From positions 1 through 52,487 of the forward strand of contig NZ_JAKDLO010000005.1 of the NCBI RefSeq assembly GCF_030452765.1: a DNA stretch of 52,487 nt. Reading direction: 5' to 3'. Position numbers and translations under genes: made by a program. The notes beneath the pieces are model-generated. The model searched no databases. It saw only the letters and a program-made list of their open reading frames with translations, and was not told the origin of the DNA. Positions 25,952 through 34,960 of the stretch are shown here, piece after piece (the stretch's first letter is position 1; each line of letters opens with the position of its first letter). The DNA comes from Intrasporangium sp. GTDB taxonomy: Bacteria; Actinomycetota; Actinomycetes; Actinomycetales; Dermatophilaceae.

Positions 25952-27903
25952 CCACCAGCCCGCGCCTGCTCTCCGCCGACGCCAGCCAGCGGGACCTCGT
26001 CGCGGCGCTCGGACAGGTCCGCGCCGCCCTCGAGCGGCACGCCCACGCCGGTCGGAACGCGGCCGCCGACGTGGTGACCACCGACCTTCCGCACGCTGAT
26101 CTTCCGGCTGCCGACGGGCCGGCCGTCGACCCAGCCGACGGGGCCCTCTCCGCACTGTGCCAAGGGTTTTCGCTGTCCACCTTCGAGCGAGCAGTGCTCG
26201 TGCTCGCGGCAGGCCCCGACCTCGACGGGTCGTTCCCGGCGCTGTGCGCGGACGCCCAGGACGACCCGCACCGTCCATACCCGACCTTCGGCCTCGCGTT
26301 GGCAACCCTGCCGGACGCGCACTGGTCGGCCCTGAGCCCAGCCGGCCCACTGCGCTGCTGGCACCTCGTCGAGCTGTCCGGCGGGCAGTCACCGGCCCAC
26401 GACCCGATCCGCGCCGACGAGTACGTGCTGCACCTGCTCACCGGCGCCGGGTCGCCCGACCCACGACTTGCCGGGATCGCCGAGCCCGACGACCGGCCGC
26501 CCACCACCGCCACGGCATCCCTGACGACACAGGCACGCCTCCTCGCCGGCCTCTGGGGCCCGAGGCCCGGCACGTCCGGCTCGGCGGTGCTGCCGTGCCT
26601 CGTCAGCCGCGACCCGGGCAGTCGTCTGGACCTCGCCCGCCACGCGGCCGCCCTGCTCGGCCTGGACGTCCTCCTCGTCGACGCCCGCGCCCTGCCCGGG
26701 CACCCCTCGGACGTCGCGCTGCTCACCCGGCTGATCGAACGTACCTGCGTGCTCGAGGGCCGGGTCGCGGTCATCGAGCTCGACCCGGACGACGACCCTG
26801 GGTCGGGCGCCGCGCAGCGACTCGCCGACCAGACGTCAGTTCCCGTCGCACTGTCTGCCCGCGACCTCGCCCGGGGGCGGAGACGGCATACGGTGCCGGT
26901 CGAGGTCGGCCACCCCACGCGGGTGGAGCAGCGGGAACTCTGGTGCGAAGCCCTGTCCGGCCCCGCGGACGCCATCCGGGAGGGCGTCGATCACGTGACC
27001 GGCGCCTTCGACCTCGACGCCGGCACCATCGCCAGCACCGCTGACCTCGTCCGGGCCGGCATGTCGCTCTGGGAGGCGGCCCGGCGAGCCACGCGGCCGC
27101 GCATGGAGGCGCTGGCCCAACGCATCGAGCCGTCCGCCACGCTCGACGACCTGGTGCTCCCCGCCGCCCAGCACGCGAGGCTGGCCGAGATGGCGGTGCA
27201 CGTGCGGCATCGCGGGACGGTCTACGGGGACTGGGCCATGGGTCGCAGTGGGCGTGGTCTCGGCACCACGGCGCTGTTCGCGGGTCCGAGCGGCACGGGG
27301 AAGACCATGGCCGCCGAGGCCCTCGCCGCCGATCTGGAGCTCGACCTCTACCGAGTCGACCTCAGCGCCGTCGTGAGCAAGTACATCGGCGAGACCGAGA
27401 AGAACCTGCGGCGGCTGTTCGATGCCGCTGACGATGCCGCCGCTGTGCTCCTCTTCGACGAGGCGGATGCCCTCTTCGGGCGCCGGACCGAGGTCCGCGA
27501 CAGTCATGACCGCTACGCCAACGTCGAGGTGAGCTACCTGCTGCAGCGCATGGAGCAGTACCGCGGCATCGCCGTGCTCACGACCAACTTCCGGGAGGCC
27601 CTCGATCCCGCCTTCTCACGGCGACTGCGGTTCGTCGTCGAGTTCCCCTTCCCGGACACCGCGGCCCGACTGGAGATCTGGCGGGGCACGTTCCCACCCC
27701 AGGCTCCCGTCGAAGGTCTCGACCTGTCGGTCCTGGCGCACCTCAACCTCTCCGGCGGCGGCATCCGCTCCGTCGCCGTGAACGCTGCCTTCCACGCGGC
27801 GGACGACGGCGGAGTGGTGCGGATGCACCACGTCCTGCGCGCGGCCCGGGCCGAGCTGGCCAAGCTCGACCTCTCCTTGCCCGACCTCGAAGGAGCGTCG
27901 TGA
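25948..27903 (+). CDS. AAA+ ATPase (Afp15/Pvc15-like)
   Basis: 651 residues. An N-terminal region and a degenerate ATPase-like fold (about 190-350) precede an intact AAA+ module. Walker A is GPSGTGKT at 446-453, Walker B LLFDEAD at 501-507, sensor-1 TTNFR near 545-549 and the arginine finger SRRLRF near 557-562. SKYIGETEKNLRRLFDAAD gives the pore and second-region signature. eCIS clusters nearly always carry such an ATPase. It is needed for assembly or payload loading in Afp/PVC models, although the exact activity is not settled. Here it lies early in the operon, not at its end. Confidence 0.92.
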   Translation: MTTSPRLLSADASQRDLVAALGQVRAALERHAHAGRNAAADVVTTDLPHADLPAADGPAVDPADGALSALCQGFSLSTFERAVLVLAAGPDLDGSFPALCADAQDDPHRPYPTFGLALATLPDAHWSALSPAGPLRCWHLVELSGGQSPAHDPIRADEYVLHLLTGAGSPDPRLAGIAEPDDRPPTTATASLTTQARLLAGLWGPRPGTSGSAVLPCLVSRDPGSRLDLARHAAALLGLDVLLVDARALPGHPSDVALLTRLIERTCVLEGRVAVIELDPDDDPGSGAAQRLADQTSVPVALSARDLARGRRRHTVPVEVGHPTRVEQRELWCEALSGPADAIREGVDHVTGAFDLDAGTIASTADLVRAGMSLWEAARRATRPRMEALAQRIEPSATLDDLVLPAAQHARLAEMAVHVRHRGTVYGDWAMGRSGRGLGTTALFAGPSGTGKTMAAEALAADLELDLYRVDLSAVVSKYIGETEKNLRRLFDAADDAAAVLLFDEADALFGRRTEVRDSHDRYANVEVSYLLQRMEQYRGIAVLTTNFREALDPAFSRRLRFVVEFPFPDTAARLEIWRGTFPPQAPVEGLDLSVLAHLNLSGGGIRSVAVNAAFHAADDGGVVRMHHVLRAARAELAKLDLSLPDLEGAS

Positions 27904-28163
27904 TGGCACCGACCCCGGCTGACCGCCCTGCCTCCGCCCCGTGGAGGATCGTCATCGACGAGATCGAGGTCCGGGGCAGCACGCCCAGCGCGGCCGCCAT
28001 CGCTTCGGCCGTGGAGCGATCCGTGCTCCGGGCGTCTGGTGGGACTGCGCGCATGGCGACCCGGTCCGCCGTGGCTCGTGAGGTTGCGGGCGCGGTGACC
28101 GGCGTCGTTCCCGCGCCGGCCCGCGAGGATCGTCTCGACGCGCCCCGGAGGGCCGGCTCATGA
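27903..28163 (+). CDS. Small eCIS-associated protein, function unknown
   Basis: 86 residues from the ATG overlapping the ATPase stop (TGATG); a GTG one codon earlier is equally possible. The readable part is WRIVIDEIEVRGSTPSAAAIASAVERSVLR, which looks like a strand followed by an amphipathic helix. The rest is Ala/Arg-rich. It is placed between the ATPase and the DUF4157 gene with overlaps on both sides, so it is a true operon member. I do not recognise a named family. Confidence 0.6.
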   Translation: MAPTPADRPASAPWRIVIDEIEVRGSTPSAAAIASAVERSVLRASGGTARMATRSAVAREVAGAVTGVVPAPAREDRLDAPRRAGS

Positions 28164-29392
28164 CCGTGACCCGTCGGCTCGCAACAAGGCCGCGACGTCC
28201 CACCGCAACCCGGAATACCGCGGTTCCACAGCTCACCAGTGGCCCGACAGGCGTCCAACGGTGCGGCGGTCACAGCTGCCCGCCGGGAGGATGCGGCCGG
28301 GACGAGACCGAGGTCCACCGGCTGGCTGCCCATTCGGGCCACCCGCCGGCGAGCACCCGGTCGGGCCGTCCGCCCGCAACCGCGCCACCCGTCGTCGCCG
28401 ACGCCCTGCGCTCCCCAGGACGCCCGCTCCCCGAGACCCTCCGGCAAGACATGGAGACGCGCTTCGGGCACGACTTCGCCCGGGTACGCGTCCACGACGG
28501 GGAGCTGGCTGCGCGAGCCGCCGCGTCGCTCGATGCAAGGGCGTTCACGGTGGGCAGCGATATCGTGCTCGCCCCGGGCATGTGGTCGCAGACCCGTTCC
28601 GGCCGGAGGCTCATCGCGCACGAGCTGGCTCACGTGGTCCAGCAGGGCCCGATCCGGCCCGAGGCGGCCACCGGTCTGCGGGTCTCCTCGGAGTCAGACG
28701 CGGCCGAGGCCGAGGCAGAACGGGCAGCCAGCCTCGCGGTCGAGACCTCCCCGCCGGAGCACGCCCCCCGCGAGGCGGGCGCCGGTGCGAGTGGCGCCGG
28801 GGCGGGTCGCGCCGGCGCGGCGGTCGCTCGCGTGCCCGATCCCGAGCCGGTCGTCGGCCGGCTCCCGTTCGGCATCAGGCTGCCGACCGGACTCCGCGGG
28901 CTCGACCCCAGCGAGGAGGCCCAGGGGCGAGCGGTCTACGGCAGCAGCATCACCTACTCCCTGGTGCGGCTCAGCGACGCTGCCGGAGTTCACGGACGCG
29001 GGTTCACAACGGTCGCGCCACTGGGGTTCGTGGTCATCAACGTCGGACCCGGTCTCTACGGGAGCCCCGGCAGCGACCGCGACCTCATCGTCCACGAGCT
29101 CGGGCACGTCTGGCAGTCGCAACACCACCCCAACCCCGCGCAGTTCATGGTCAACTCGGTGGCGAGCCAGGCCGCGGCCTCCGTGGCCGGTGGCGACCCG
29201 TACTGCTACGTCGCGGGCAAGCCCTTCGGGCTGTATGCCGCCGAACAGGTCGCCGAGTCCGCCGAGAACGGCGAGCCTGCGATCGTCTCGCACATGTCGT
29301 CGGTCCCCGCCGGCCTGCCCGATCCGGCCAACATCGTCAGCCTCGGAATTCCTCGCTGGGAGACCCGCGGCGCACCGGGGGTGAGGTGCTGA
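28160..29392 (+). CDS. DUF4157 protein with a second HExxH motif (eCIS-associated)
   Basis: 410 residues. The N-terminus has CGGHSCPPGGCG (35-46), a Cys/Gly/Pro motif often seen before DUF4157. DUF4157 spans about 88-162 (METRFGHDFARVRVH, LIAHELAHVVQQ; HELAH 154-158). An Ala/Gly/Glu linker (175-228) leads to a C-terminal domain with a second zinc-protease-like HELGHVWQSQH (HELGH 312-316). Two metalloprotease-like motifs in one chain are unusual. It sits between the ATPase and the baseplate genes with ATGA overlaps on both sides, so it may act in particle maturation or be loaded as cargo. No signal peptide. Confidence 0.82.
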   Translation: MTVTRRLATRPRRPTATRNTAVPQLTSGPTGVQRCGGHSCPPGGCGRDETEVHRLAAHSGHPPASTRSGRPPATAPPVVADALRSPGRPLPETLRQDMETRFGHDFARVRVHDGELAARAAASLDARAFTVGSDIVLAPGMWSQTRSGRRLIAHELAHVVQQGPIRPEAATGLRVSSESDAAEAEAERAASLAVETSPPEHAPREAGAGASGAGAGRAGAAVARVPDPEPVVGRLPFGIRLPTGLRGLDPSEEAQGRAVYGSSITYSLVRLSDAAGVHGRGFTTVAPLGFVVINVGPGLYGSPGSDRDLIVHELGHVWQSQHHPNPAQFMVNSVASQAAASVAGGDPYCYVAGKPFGLYAAEQVAESAENGEPAIVSHMSSVPAGLPDPANIVSLGIPRWETRGAPGVRC

Positions 29393-30051
29393 TGACGACC
29401 TTCCCGGGCTCGCCGAAGACGGCGCGCGGCGCACTGATCGGGCTGGACCTGGTCAACCCGCTCGCCAGTGTCATCGTGTTCCAGTACAACCCCGACGAGG
29501 TCACCCGCACGGTCACGGCCAACGCCTCGAGCGAGGGCGGGTCTCCGGGTGAGCAGCTGCGGCTCAAGGGCCCGCCGTCGGAGTCCATCTCCTTCACGGT
29601 CGAGGTCGACGCCGTCGACCAGCTCGAGCGCGGCGACGCGCTCACCGTGTCGCTCGGACTCACCCCCGTGCTCGCATCGTTCGAGCTCCTGCTCTATCCC
29701 AAGTCCCCGGTCGTGATCGCCAACTCCCTGCTCGCCGCAGCCGGGCTCGTGGAGGTCGTGCCGATGGAGGCCCCGTTGGCCGTCCTCGTCTGGGGGCCGC
29801 AGCGGGTCCTGCCGGTACGTCTCAACAGCTTCACCATCACCGAGGAGGCCTTCGACCCGGGCCTGAACCCGATCCGGGCGAAGGTCGGCCTCGACCTCAA
29901 GGTCCTCACCTACGAGGACCTGGGCCTGGCCAGCGCAGGCGGCGCGCTCTTCCTGGCCCACCAGATCACCAAGGAGGCGATGGCCACGATCAACAGCGCC
30001 GCGAGCCTGGGTGACTTCTCCGCATCGGCCAGCCTCGGGATCGGGGGCTGA
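29392..30051 (+). CDS. eCIS tube/baseplate adaptor (CIS tube protein, Afp7 N-terminal-like)
   Basis: 219 residues. FQYNPDEVTRTVTA is characteristic of the N-terminal domain of contractile injection system tube proteins related to gp53/Afp7. It is followed by SESISFTVEVDAVDQLE, FELLLYPKSP and VLVWGPQRVLPVRLNSFTITEEAFDPGLNPIRAKVGLDLKVLT. It would sit at the tube-to-baseplate junction. In Afp7/Pvc7 this domain is fused to LysM; here the LysM-like domain is the next separate gene. Confidence 0.85.
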   Translation: MTTFPGSPKTARGALIGLDLVNPLASVIVFQYNPDEVTRTVTANASSEGGSPGEQLRLKGPPSESISFTVEVDAVDQLERGDALTVSLGLTPVLASFELLLYPKSPVVIANSLLAAAGLVEVVPMEAPLAVLVWGPQRVLPVRLNSFTITEEAFDPGLNPIRAKVGLDLKVLTYEDLGLASAGGALFLAHQITKEAMATINSAASLGDFSASASLGIGG

Positions 30052-30052
30052 G

Positions 30053-30352
30053 ATGTTCGCACCGGGCAGCAGGTATGGCGGCCTCGAGATCCGTGACATC
30101 GTCCTGGCCGACCCGGACGGGACGACGCGCTCCGTGCCCTACGTCGTGCGTCGGGTCCTCCCGCGCCTCGACGACCAGGCCGCCCTGGCCGTGCACCGGG
30201 TCGCGCCCGGAGAGCGGTTGGACGACCTGGCGGCGCGCTACCTCTCCGACCCGACGCGGTTCTGGATGATCTGCGACGCCAACCCGGTGCTGCGGCCTGC
30301 GGAGCTCGACGTGCCCGGCCGGTCCTTCGTCGTGGCGATGCCGAGGCGGTGA
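30053..30352 (+). CDS. Small LysM-like baseplate protein (gp53/Afp7 C-terminal-like)
   Basis: 99 residues. SRYGGLEIRDIVLADPDGTTRSVPYVVRRVLP leads into HRVAPGERLDDLAARYLSDPTRFWMICDANPVLRP, which has the LysM-type order (start Gly-Glu-x-Leu, a helix, then Phe-Trp and Asp/Asn-Ala-Asn-Pro). Together with the previous gene it reconstitutes an Afp7-like protein. It is separated by one base from the upstream stop and three from the downstream ATG, so it is translationally coupled. Confidence 0.82.
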   Translation: MFAPGSRYGGLEIRDIVLADPDGTTRSVPYVVRRVLPRLDDQAALAVHRVAPGERLDDLAARYLSDPTRFWMICDANPVLRPAELDVPGRSFVVAMPRR

Positions 30353-30355
30353 CCG

Positions 30356-31471
30356 ATGCTCGAGAGCGCCCTGGGAATCCGCCTGCTGCTGTGGACCGGC
30401 CAGACTGTGCCCCGGCCGCAGCCCGCGCTGCTCGACCCGCTGAGCGAGGTCGAGGTCGTCAACGACGCCGAGTCCGGCGACGGGTTCCGCTTGACCTTCA
30501 GGGTCACCAAGGATGCCCTCGGGCTCTACGACGTTCTCGACGCCGGCACGCTCGACCCCATGACGCGGGTCATCGTCGGGGTGGTCCTCGGCGTCGTGCC
30601 CGAGGTGCTCATCGACGGGGTGGTCACGCGGCACCACGTCATCCCCGGTGGGCGGCCCGGGGAGGCCACGTTCGCCGTCGACGGACGTGACCTCACGCCG
30701 AAGCTGGACCTGCAGGAGCGAGACGAGGCCCACGACAACCAGCCCGACTCGGTCATCGTCACGAAGCTGCTCATGCGCCACCCGGAGCTCGGGCTGATCC
30801 CCCAGGTGGCTGCGACCACGGACGTGCCCATCGAGGTCCAACGGATCCCACGCCAGAACGGCACCGACCTGGACTTCATCCGAGACGCCGCGTCCCGCAA
30901 CGGTTTCGAGTTCTACCTCACCCCCGTGACCGTCGGCGTCAACCGCGCCTACTGGGGCCCGACGGTGCGGGCCGGGGTGCCCCAGCCGGCCCTGACCACC
31001 GGGATCCTCGGCTTCGAGAACGTCACGTCGCTCACCTTCGGCAACGACGCGCTGGCGCCGGTCGGAGCCTCCGGCTCGGTCGTCGAACCCCTCACGCGCA
31101 CCACCATCCCGATCCCCGCCCTTCCGCCGTTGCGGCTCCCACCGCTGTCCGCGCAGCCGGCCACGGCCCTGCGCTCGACCCGCCTGCGACAGGTGGCCGG
31201 AGCCGGTCCCCTGCAGGCGGCGCTCGCCTCGGCCGCCGCCGCGACCCGGGCACCGGAGCCGATCACGGGCAACGGGCAGCTCGACACGATGCGGTACGGT
31301 GCCGTGCTGCGCGCCCGCGGGCTGGTCGGAGTCCGCGGGGCGGGGCGCACCTACGACGGCACCTACTACGTGCGCACTGTCACGCACCACGTCAAGAAGG
31401 GCGCGTACACGCAGTCCTTCAGCCTCAGCCGTGACGGCACGGGCTCACTGCTGCCGGCGGTGCGGCCATGA
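30356..31471 (+). CDS. Baseplate hub protein (gp27/gpD-like)
   Basis: 371 residues. Beta-rich from the start (SEVEVVNDAESGDGFRLTFRVTKDAL), with VLIDGVVTRHHVIPG and the RIPRQNGTDLDFIRDAASRNGFEFYL segment typical of gp27/VgrG-hub domains. A proline-rich linker (about 245-265) precedes a C-terminal strand region (RTYDGTYYVRTVTHHVKKGAYTQSFSLSRDG). It forms the trimeric hub joining tube and spike. In Afp8/Pvc8 the hub and spike are one protein; here they are separate genes with an ATGA overlap. Confidence 0.85.
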   Translation: MLESALGIRLLLWTGQTVPRPQPALLDPLSEVEVVNDAESGDGFRLTFRVTKDALGLYDVLDAGTLDPMTRVIVGVVLGVVPEVLIDGVVTRHHVIPGGRPGEATFAVDGRDLTPKLDLQERDEAHDNQPDSVIVTKLLMRHPELGLIPQVAATTDVPIEVQRIPRQNGTDLDFIRDAASRNGFEFYLTPVTVGVNRAYWGPTVRAGVPQPALTTGILGFENVTSLTFGNDALAPVGASGSVVEPLTRTTIPIPALPPLRLPPLSAQPATALRSTRLRQVAGAGPLQAALASAAAATRAPEPITGNGQLDTMRYGAVLRARGLVGVRGAGRTYDGTYYVRTVTHHVKKGAYTQSFSLSRDGTGSLLPAVRP

Positions 31472-31968
31472 GCACGCCGTTCTGGGGGAAGTACCGCGGG
31501 GTCGTCAGCGACAACGCCGACCCTTTGCGGATCGGCCGGATACGTGCCACGGTCCCCGACGTCTACGGTGGCGACGAGAGCGGGTGGGCGATGCCGGCTG
31601 CCCCGTTCGGCGGGGCGGGCAGCGGGTTCTTCGCGATCCCACCGACCGGCGCCGGCGTCTGGCTCGAGTTCGAGCACGGCGACCCCGACTACCCGGTGTG
31701 GTCCGGCTGCTGGTGGGGCTCGGCGGCCGACATGCCGCCCAAGCTGCTCCTGTCCCCCACCGACCAGGTCATGGTCGTCACACCTGGGGGCAACACCCTG
31801 ACCCTCAGCGACGTGCCGGGCGTCGGCGGCGTCATCCTCGAGACCGCTGACGGCGCCAAGATCAGCATGACCTCGGTGGGCATCGAGATCGACAACGGCC
31901 AAGGCGCGTCCATCAAGCTCACCGGGCCGATGGTGTCGGTCAACAGCGGCGCACTGGATGTGATGTGA
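31468..31968 (+). CDS. Baseplate spike protein (gp5/gpV/VgrG OB-fold)
   Basis: 166 residues. The OB-fold (about 1-95) has the gp5/gpV pattern GKYRGVVSDNADPLRIGRIRATVPDVYG, FAIPPTGAGVWLEFEHGDPDYPVWSGCWWG. It is followed by a short beta-prism-like repeat (TPGGNTLTLSDVPG, ILETADGAKISMTS, IEIDNGQGASIKLTG). It forms the central needle under the hub. The gene overlaps the hub stop (ATGA) and the PAAR-like start (TGATG). Confidence 0.9.
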   Translation: MSTPFWGKYRGVVSDNADPLRIGRIRATVPDVYGGDESGWAMPAAPFGGAGSGFFAIPPTGAGVWLEFEHGDPDYPVWSGCWWGSAADMPPKLLLSPTDQVMVVTPGGNTLTLSDVPGVGGVILETADGAKISMTSVGIEIDNGQGASIKLTGPMVSVNSGALDVM

Positions 31969-32285
31969 TGCCCGGCTTCCTGCTCCACGTCGGCGCCACG
32001 GTGCTGTGCATGCACGGGGGCCAGGCACAGCCCACCGTCCCCCTGCCGCGGGTCATGCTCGGCGGGCAGCCGGCGGTCGGGCAGTCCGGTCCGTATGCCG
32101 TCGCGGGCTGCCCGTTCGTCCCCCCGGCGGCCGGGCCGTGCGTCACCGCCCAGTGGGTGGTCGCCGCGACGCGCGTCCTCTCCGGTGGGGTGCCGCTCGT
32201 GCTGCAGGACAGCACTGCGGTGTGCACCCCGACCGGCACGGGGCTGCTGCCGGTGGTCGTCCAGGCCCGCGTCAAGGGCACCTGA
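31968..32285 (+). CDS. PAAR-like spike tip protein
   Basis: 105 residues. FLLHVGATVLCMHGGQAQPTVPLPRVMLGGQPA and PYAVAGCPFVPPAAGPCVTAQWV follow the PAAR-like (DUF4280-type) layout, with Cys and His residues (about C14, H16, C48, C57) that could hold the zinc of the sharp tip. It caps the gp5-like spike encoded just before it. ATG within TGATG; RBS not needed because of coupling. Confidence 0.8.
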   Translation: MPGFLLHVGATVLCMHGGQAQPTVPLPRVMLGGQPAVGQSGPYAVAGCPFVPPAAGPCVTAQWVVAATRVLSGGVPLVLQDSTAVCTPTGTGLLPVVVQARVKGT

Positions 32286-32294
32286 GGAGGCCTC

Positions 32295-32654
32295 GTGGAC
32301 ATCGACTACCCGCTCCACCTCGACGCGCAGGGCGGCACCGCGCTCACCAGCGCCGGTGACCACGTGCGTGACCTCATCGAGCAGGTGCTCTTCACGAGCC
32401 CCGGCGAGCGCGTGAACCGCCCGCACTTCGGTACAGGGCTGCTCCAGATGGTCTTCCTGCCCAGCTCCGAGCCCCTCGCGGCCGCCACCCAGGCCGCCGT
32501 GGCCGCCGCCCTGGGGCAGTGGCTCGGCGACCGCATCGAGCTGCACGGCGTCGAGGTGGTCGCCCGCGAGTCCACACTCGAGGTCACCGTGCGCTATGCC
32601 GAGGCCGGGTCGGGCGAGCAGCGGGTCGCCACGTTCACGAGGCCCTCACCATGA
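32295..32654 (+). CDS. Baseplate wedge protein gp25-like (Afp9/Pvc9)
   Basis: 119 residues from a GTG with a GAGGAGG box. YPLHLDAQGGTALTSAGDHVRDLIEQVLFTSPGERVNRPHFGTGLLQMVF is the GPW/gp25 lysozyme-like fold signature (no lysozyme activity expected). The PGERVNRPHFG segment is diagnostic. gp25 nucleates sheath attachment to the baseplate. The stop overlaps the next ATG. Confidence 0.93.
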   Translation: MDIDYPLHLDAQGGTALTSAGDHVRDLIEQVLFTSPGERVNRPHFGTGLLQMVFLPSSEPLAAATQAAVAAALGQWLGDRIELHGVEVVARESTLEVTVRYAEAGSGEQRVATFTRPSP

Positions 32655-34960
32655 GCACGCCGGCCCGCCCGCAGTACCACTGCGGCAACCAGCGCCGCCG
32701 TGAGCAGGTCCGCGCCGCCGGCACGCTCAACGGCATCGACTTCCTCGAAGTCAGCGACGACCAGCGCGTGCTCAACGTCCACTTCCTGCAGCCGATCGAG
32801 GGAACGGGTGTGGTGCCGCCCGGGCTGGCGCTGACGGCGGAGCACATCACCGTCGTCGGAGGCGAGCACGGCCGGGGAGCCGACGTCACCGAGGTCCACG
32901 GGACGGGTAGCGCGCTCGCGGTCACGGTCGACGCCCCCGGCGACTTTGCGGCATACGAACTGCGGGTGCAGGAGCCGGGGACGGGCGGGCAGGTGCCGAC
33001 CGGCGTCGACCCGCGCCTCGCGACCGTGCTCTTCAGCTTCAAGGCAGGGTGCGAGACCGACGCAGACTGCGCGATGCCGGAGCAGTGCCCGCCGGACCCG
33101 GCGCCCGAGCCGGTGCTCGACTACCTCGCCAAGGACTACGACAGCTTCCGCACACTCATGCTCGACCGCCTGGCGGTGACGCTTCCGGGGTGGACCGAGC
33201 GGCACGCCGCCGACGTGCAGGTCGCGTTGGTCGAGCTGCTGGCCTACGTCGCCGACCACCTCAGCTGGACCCAGGACGCCGTCGCGACGGAGGCCCACCT
33301 CGGCACCGCCCGGCGGCGCTCCTCGGTGCGCCGCCACGCCCGGTTGCTGGACTACCGGATGTCGGAGGGTGCCAGCGCCCGGACGTTCGTGCACGTGACC
33401 GTCTCCACGGGGCTCACCGTCGCACGGGGCACGGCGATGACTGCGTCGGACCGACCCGGCGCTCCGGTCTTCGAGACCCTCCATGACCTTGCTGCGCGCC
33501 CGGCCCACAACGAGCTGGCGCTGCACACGTGGAGCGACGAGGAGTGCTGCCTGCCGCGAGGTGCGACGCGCGCGACGCTCGTGCGGCCGCCGGACGCCGC
33601 CCTCGGCGTCGGCGACCTGCTGGTGCTCGAGGAGGTTGCCTCGCCGGACGGTGGACCGCCCGATCCGGGCCACCGGGCCGTGGTACGGCTCACCGACGTG
33701 CGCGAGGCCACCGATCCCCTCGACGACACCACGTTGCTCGAGGTCGTCTGGGACGGTCGCGACGCGCTCGCCGAATCCCTCACGGTCAGCTCTCGCGGCA
33801 CCGCGGTGCTCGTCGCCCGCGGCAACATCGCCGTCGCTGACCACGGGGAGACCCAACCAGCAAGGGGATTCGTGGCCGAGCTCCCGCCGCCCGGACCTTG
33901 GCGACCGCTTCTGCCCGACGGGCCGTTGGCTCATCGCGTCGCGTATGAAGCGAGCGCACCCGCCCGGGGCCTGCTCGACGTCGACCCGGCCGACGCGGCG
34001 CCGGAGGTCTTCCTGCTCGACGGGTCCGACAGGTGGGAGCCGGTCTCCGACCTGCTCGGTGCCGGCCCGAGCGACCCGGCATTCGTCATCGAGACCGAGG
34101 ACGACGGCTCTGCCCGGGTGCGCTTCGGGGACGACGAGTACGGACGACGACCGGCGGCCGACACCGACTTCGACGTCATCGCCCGGATCGGTGGAGGGAC
34201 CGCGGGGAACCTCGGACCCGACGCCATCAACTATCTGGTGCTGCCCGTGTCAGGCGTGGACGCCGTGCGCAACGTCACGTCGGCCACGGGTGGGACGGCC
34301 CCCGAGTCGACCGAGCGCGTGCGACTCGCCGCGCCCCAGGCGTTCCGTCGGCAGCGGCGCGCCATCACCACGGACGATTACGCGGCCGTGGTGGCCGCGG
34401 TTCCCGGGGTGCAGCGGGCGGCTGCATCGGTGCGCTGGACCGGGAGCTGGTATGCCGCCCACACCACCGTCGACCGGGTCGGCGGGGCCCCGCTGACGAC
34501 GGACGGTCTCGACCAGGACCTGCTGCGAGCGCTCGGCCGGAACCGGATGGTCGGGGTCGACGTGGCGGTCCGAGAACCCGCCCGGGTGCCGCTCGACCTG
34601 GCGCTTCAGATCTGCGTGGCCCCGGGGGCCGACGGGGCCCAGGTCGAGCGCGGAGTGAGGCGGCGTCTCGGCAGCGGGCACCTGCCGGACGGCCGGCGGG
34701 CGTTCTTCCACCCGGACGAGCTGACGCTCGGCCAGCCGCTCTACCTGAGCCGGCTCCACCAGGCGGTGCTCGAGGTGCCCGGGGTGCGCTGGGTGCAGGC
34801 CACGCGACTGCAACGTCTCGGTGAGGAGTCCTCCGGCGAGCTGGACGCCGGCGTGCTCTCCCCCGGGCCGCTGGAGGTCATCGAGCTCACCGTCGACTCC
34901 TCCCGGCCCGGTGGGATCACCACCGGCCGACTCGACCTGACCTTGGCGGGTGAGCGATGA
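32651..34960 (+). CDS. Baseplate wedge protein, gpJ-like (Afp11-like)
   Basis: 769 residues. The N-terminal domain (1-150) is beta-rich. VLDYLAKDYDSFRTLMLDRLAVTLPGWTERHAADVQVALVELLAYVADHLSWTQDAVATEAHLGTARRRSSVRRHARLLDYRM (about 157-240) is the helical signature of eCIS putative baseplate assembly proteins. The C-terminal half contains the baseplate J core (DSTDRVRLAAPQAFRRQRRAITTDDYAAVVAAVPGVQRA-type sequence, about 550-600). It is encoded right after gp25, as in phage wedge modules. Translation is coupled to both neighbours. Confidence 0.88.
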   Translation: MSTPARPQYHCGNQRRREQVRAAGTLNGIDFLEVSDDQRVLNVHFLQPIEGTGVVPPGLALTAEHITVVGGEHGRGADVTEVHGTGSALAVTVDAPGDFAAYELRVQEPGTGGQVPTGVDPRLATVLFSFKAGCETDADCAMPEQCPPDPAPEPVLDYLAKDYDSFRTLMLDRLAVTLPGWTERHAADVQVALVELLAYVADHLSWTQDAVATEAHLGTARRRSSVRRHARLLDYRMSEGASARTFVHVTVSTGLTVARGTAMTASDRPGAPVFETLHDLAARPAHNELALHTWSDEECCLPRGATRATLVRPPDAALGVGDLLVLEEVASPDGGPPDPGHRAVVRLTDVREATDPLDDTTLLEVVWDGRDALAESLTVSSRGTAVLVARGNIAVADHGETQPARGFVAELPPPGPWRPLLPDGPLAHRVAYEASAPARGLLDVDPADAAPEVFLLDGSDRWEPVSDLLGAGPSDPAFVIETEDDGSARVRFGDDEYGRRPAADTDFDVIARIGGGTAGNLGPDAINYLVLPVSGVDAVRNVTSATGGTAPESTERVRLAAPQAFRRQRRAITTDDYAAVVAAVPGVQRAAASVRWTGSWYAAHTTVDRVGGAPLTTDGLDQDLLRALGRNRMVGVDVAVREPARVPLDLALQICVAPGADGAQVERGVRRRLGSGHLPDGRRAFFHPDELTLGQPLYLSRLHQAVLEVPGVRWVQATRLQRLGEESSGELDAGVLSPGPLEVIELTVDSSRPGGITTGRLDLTLAGER

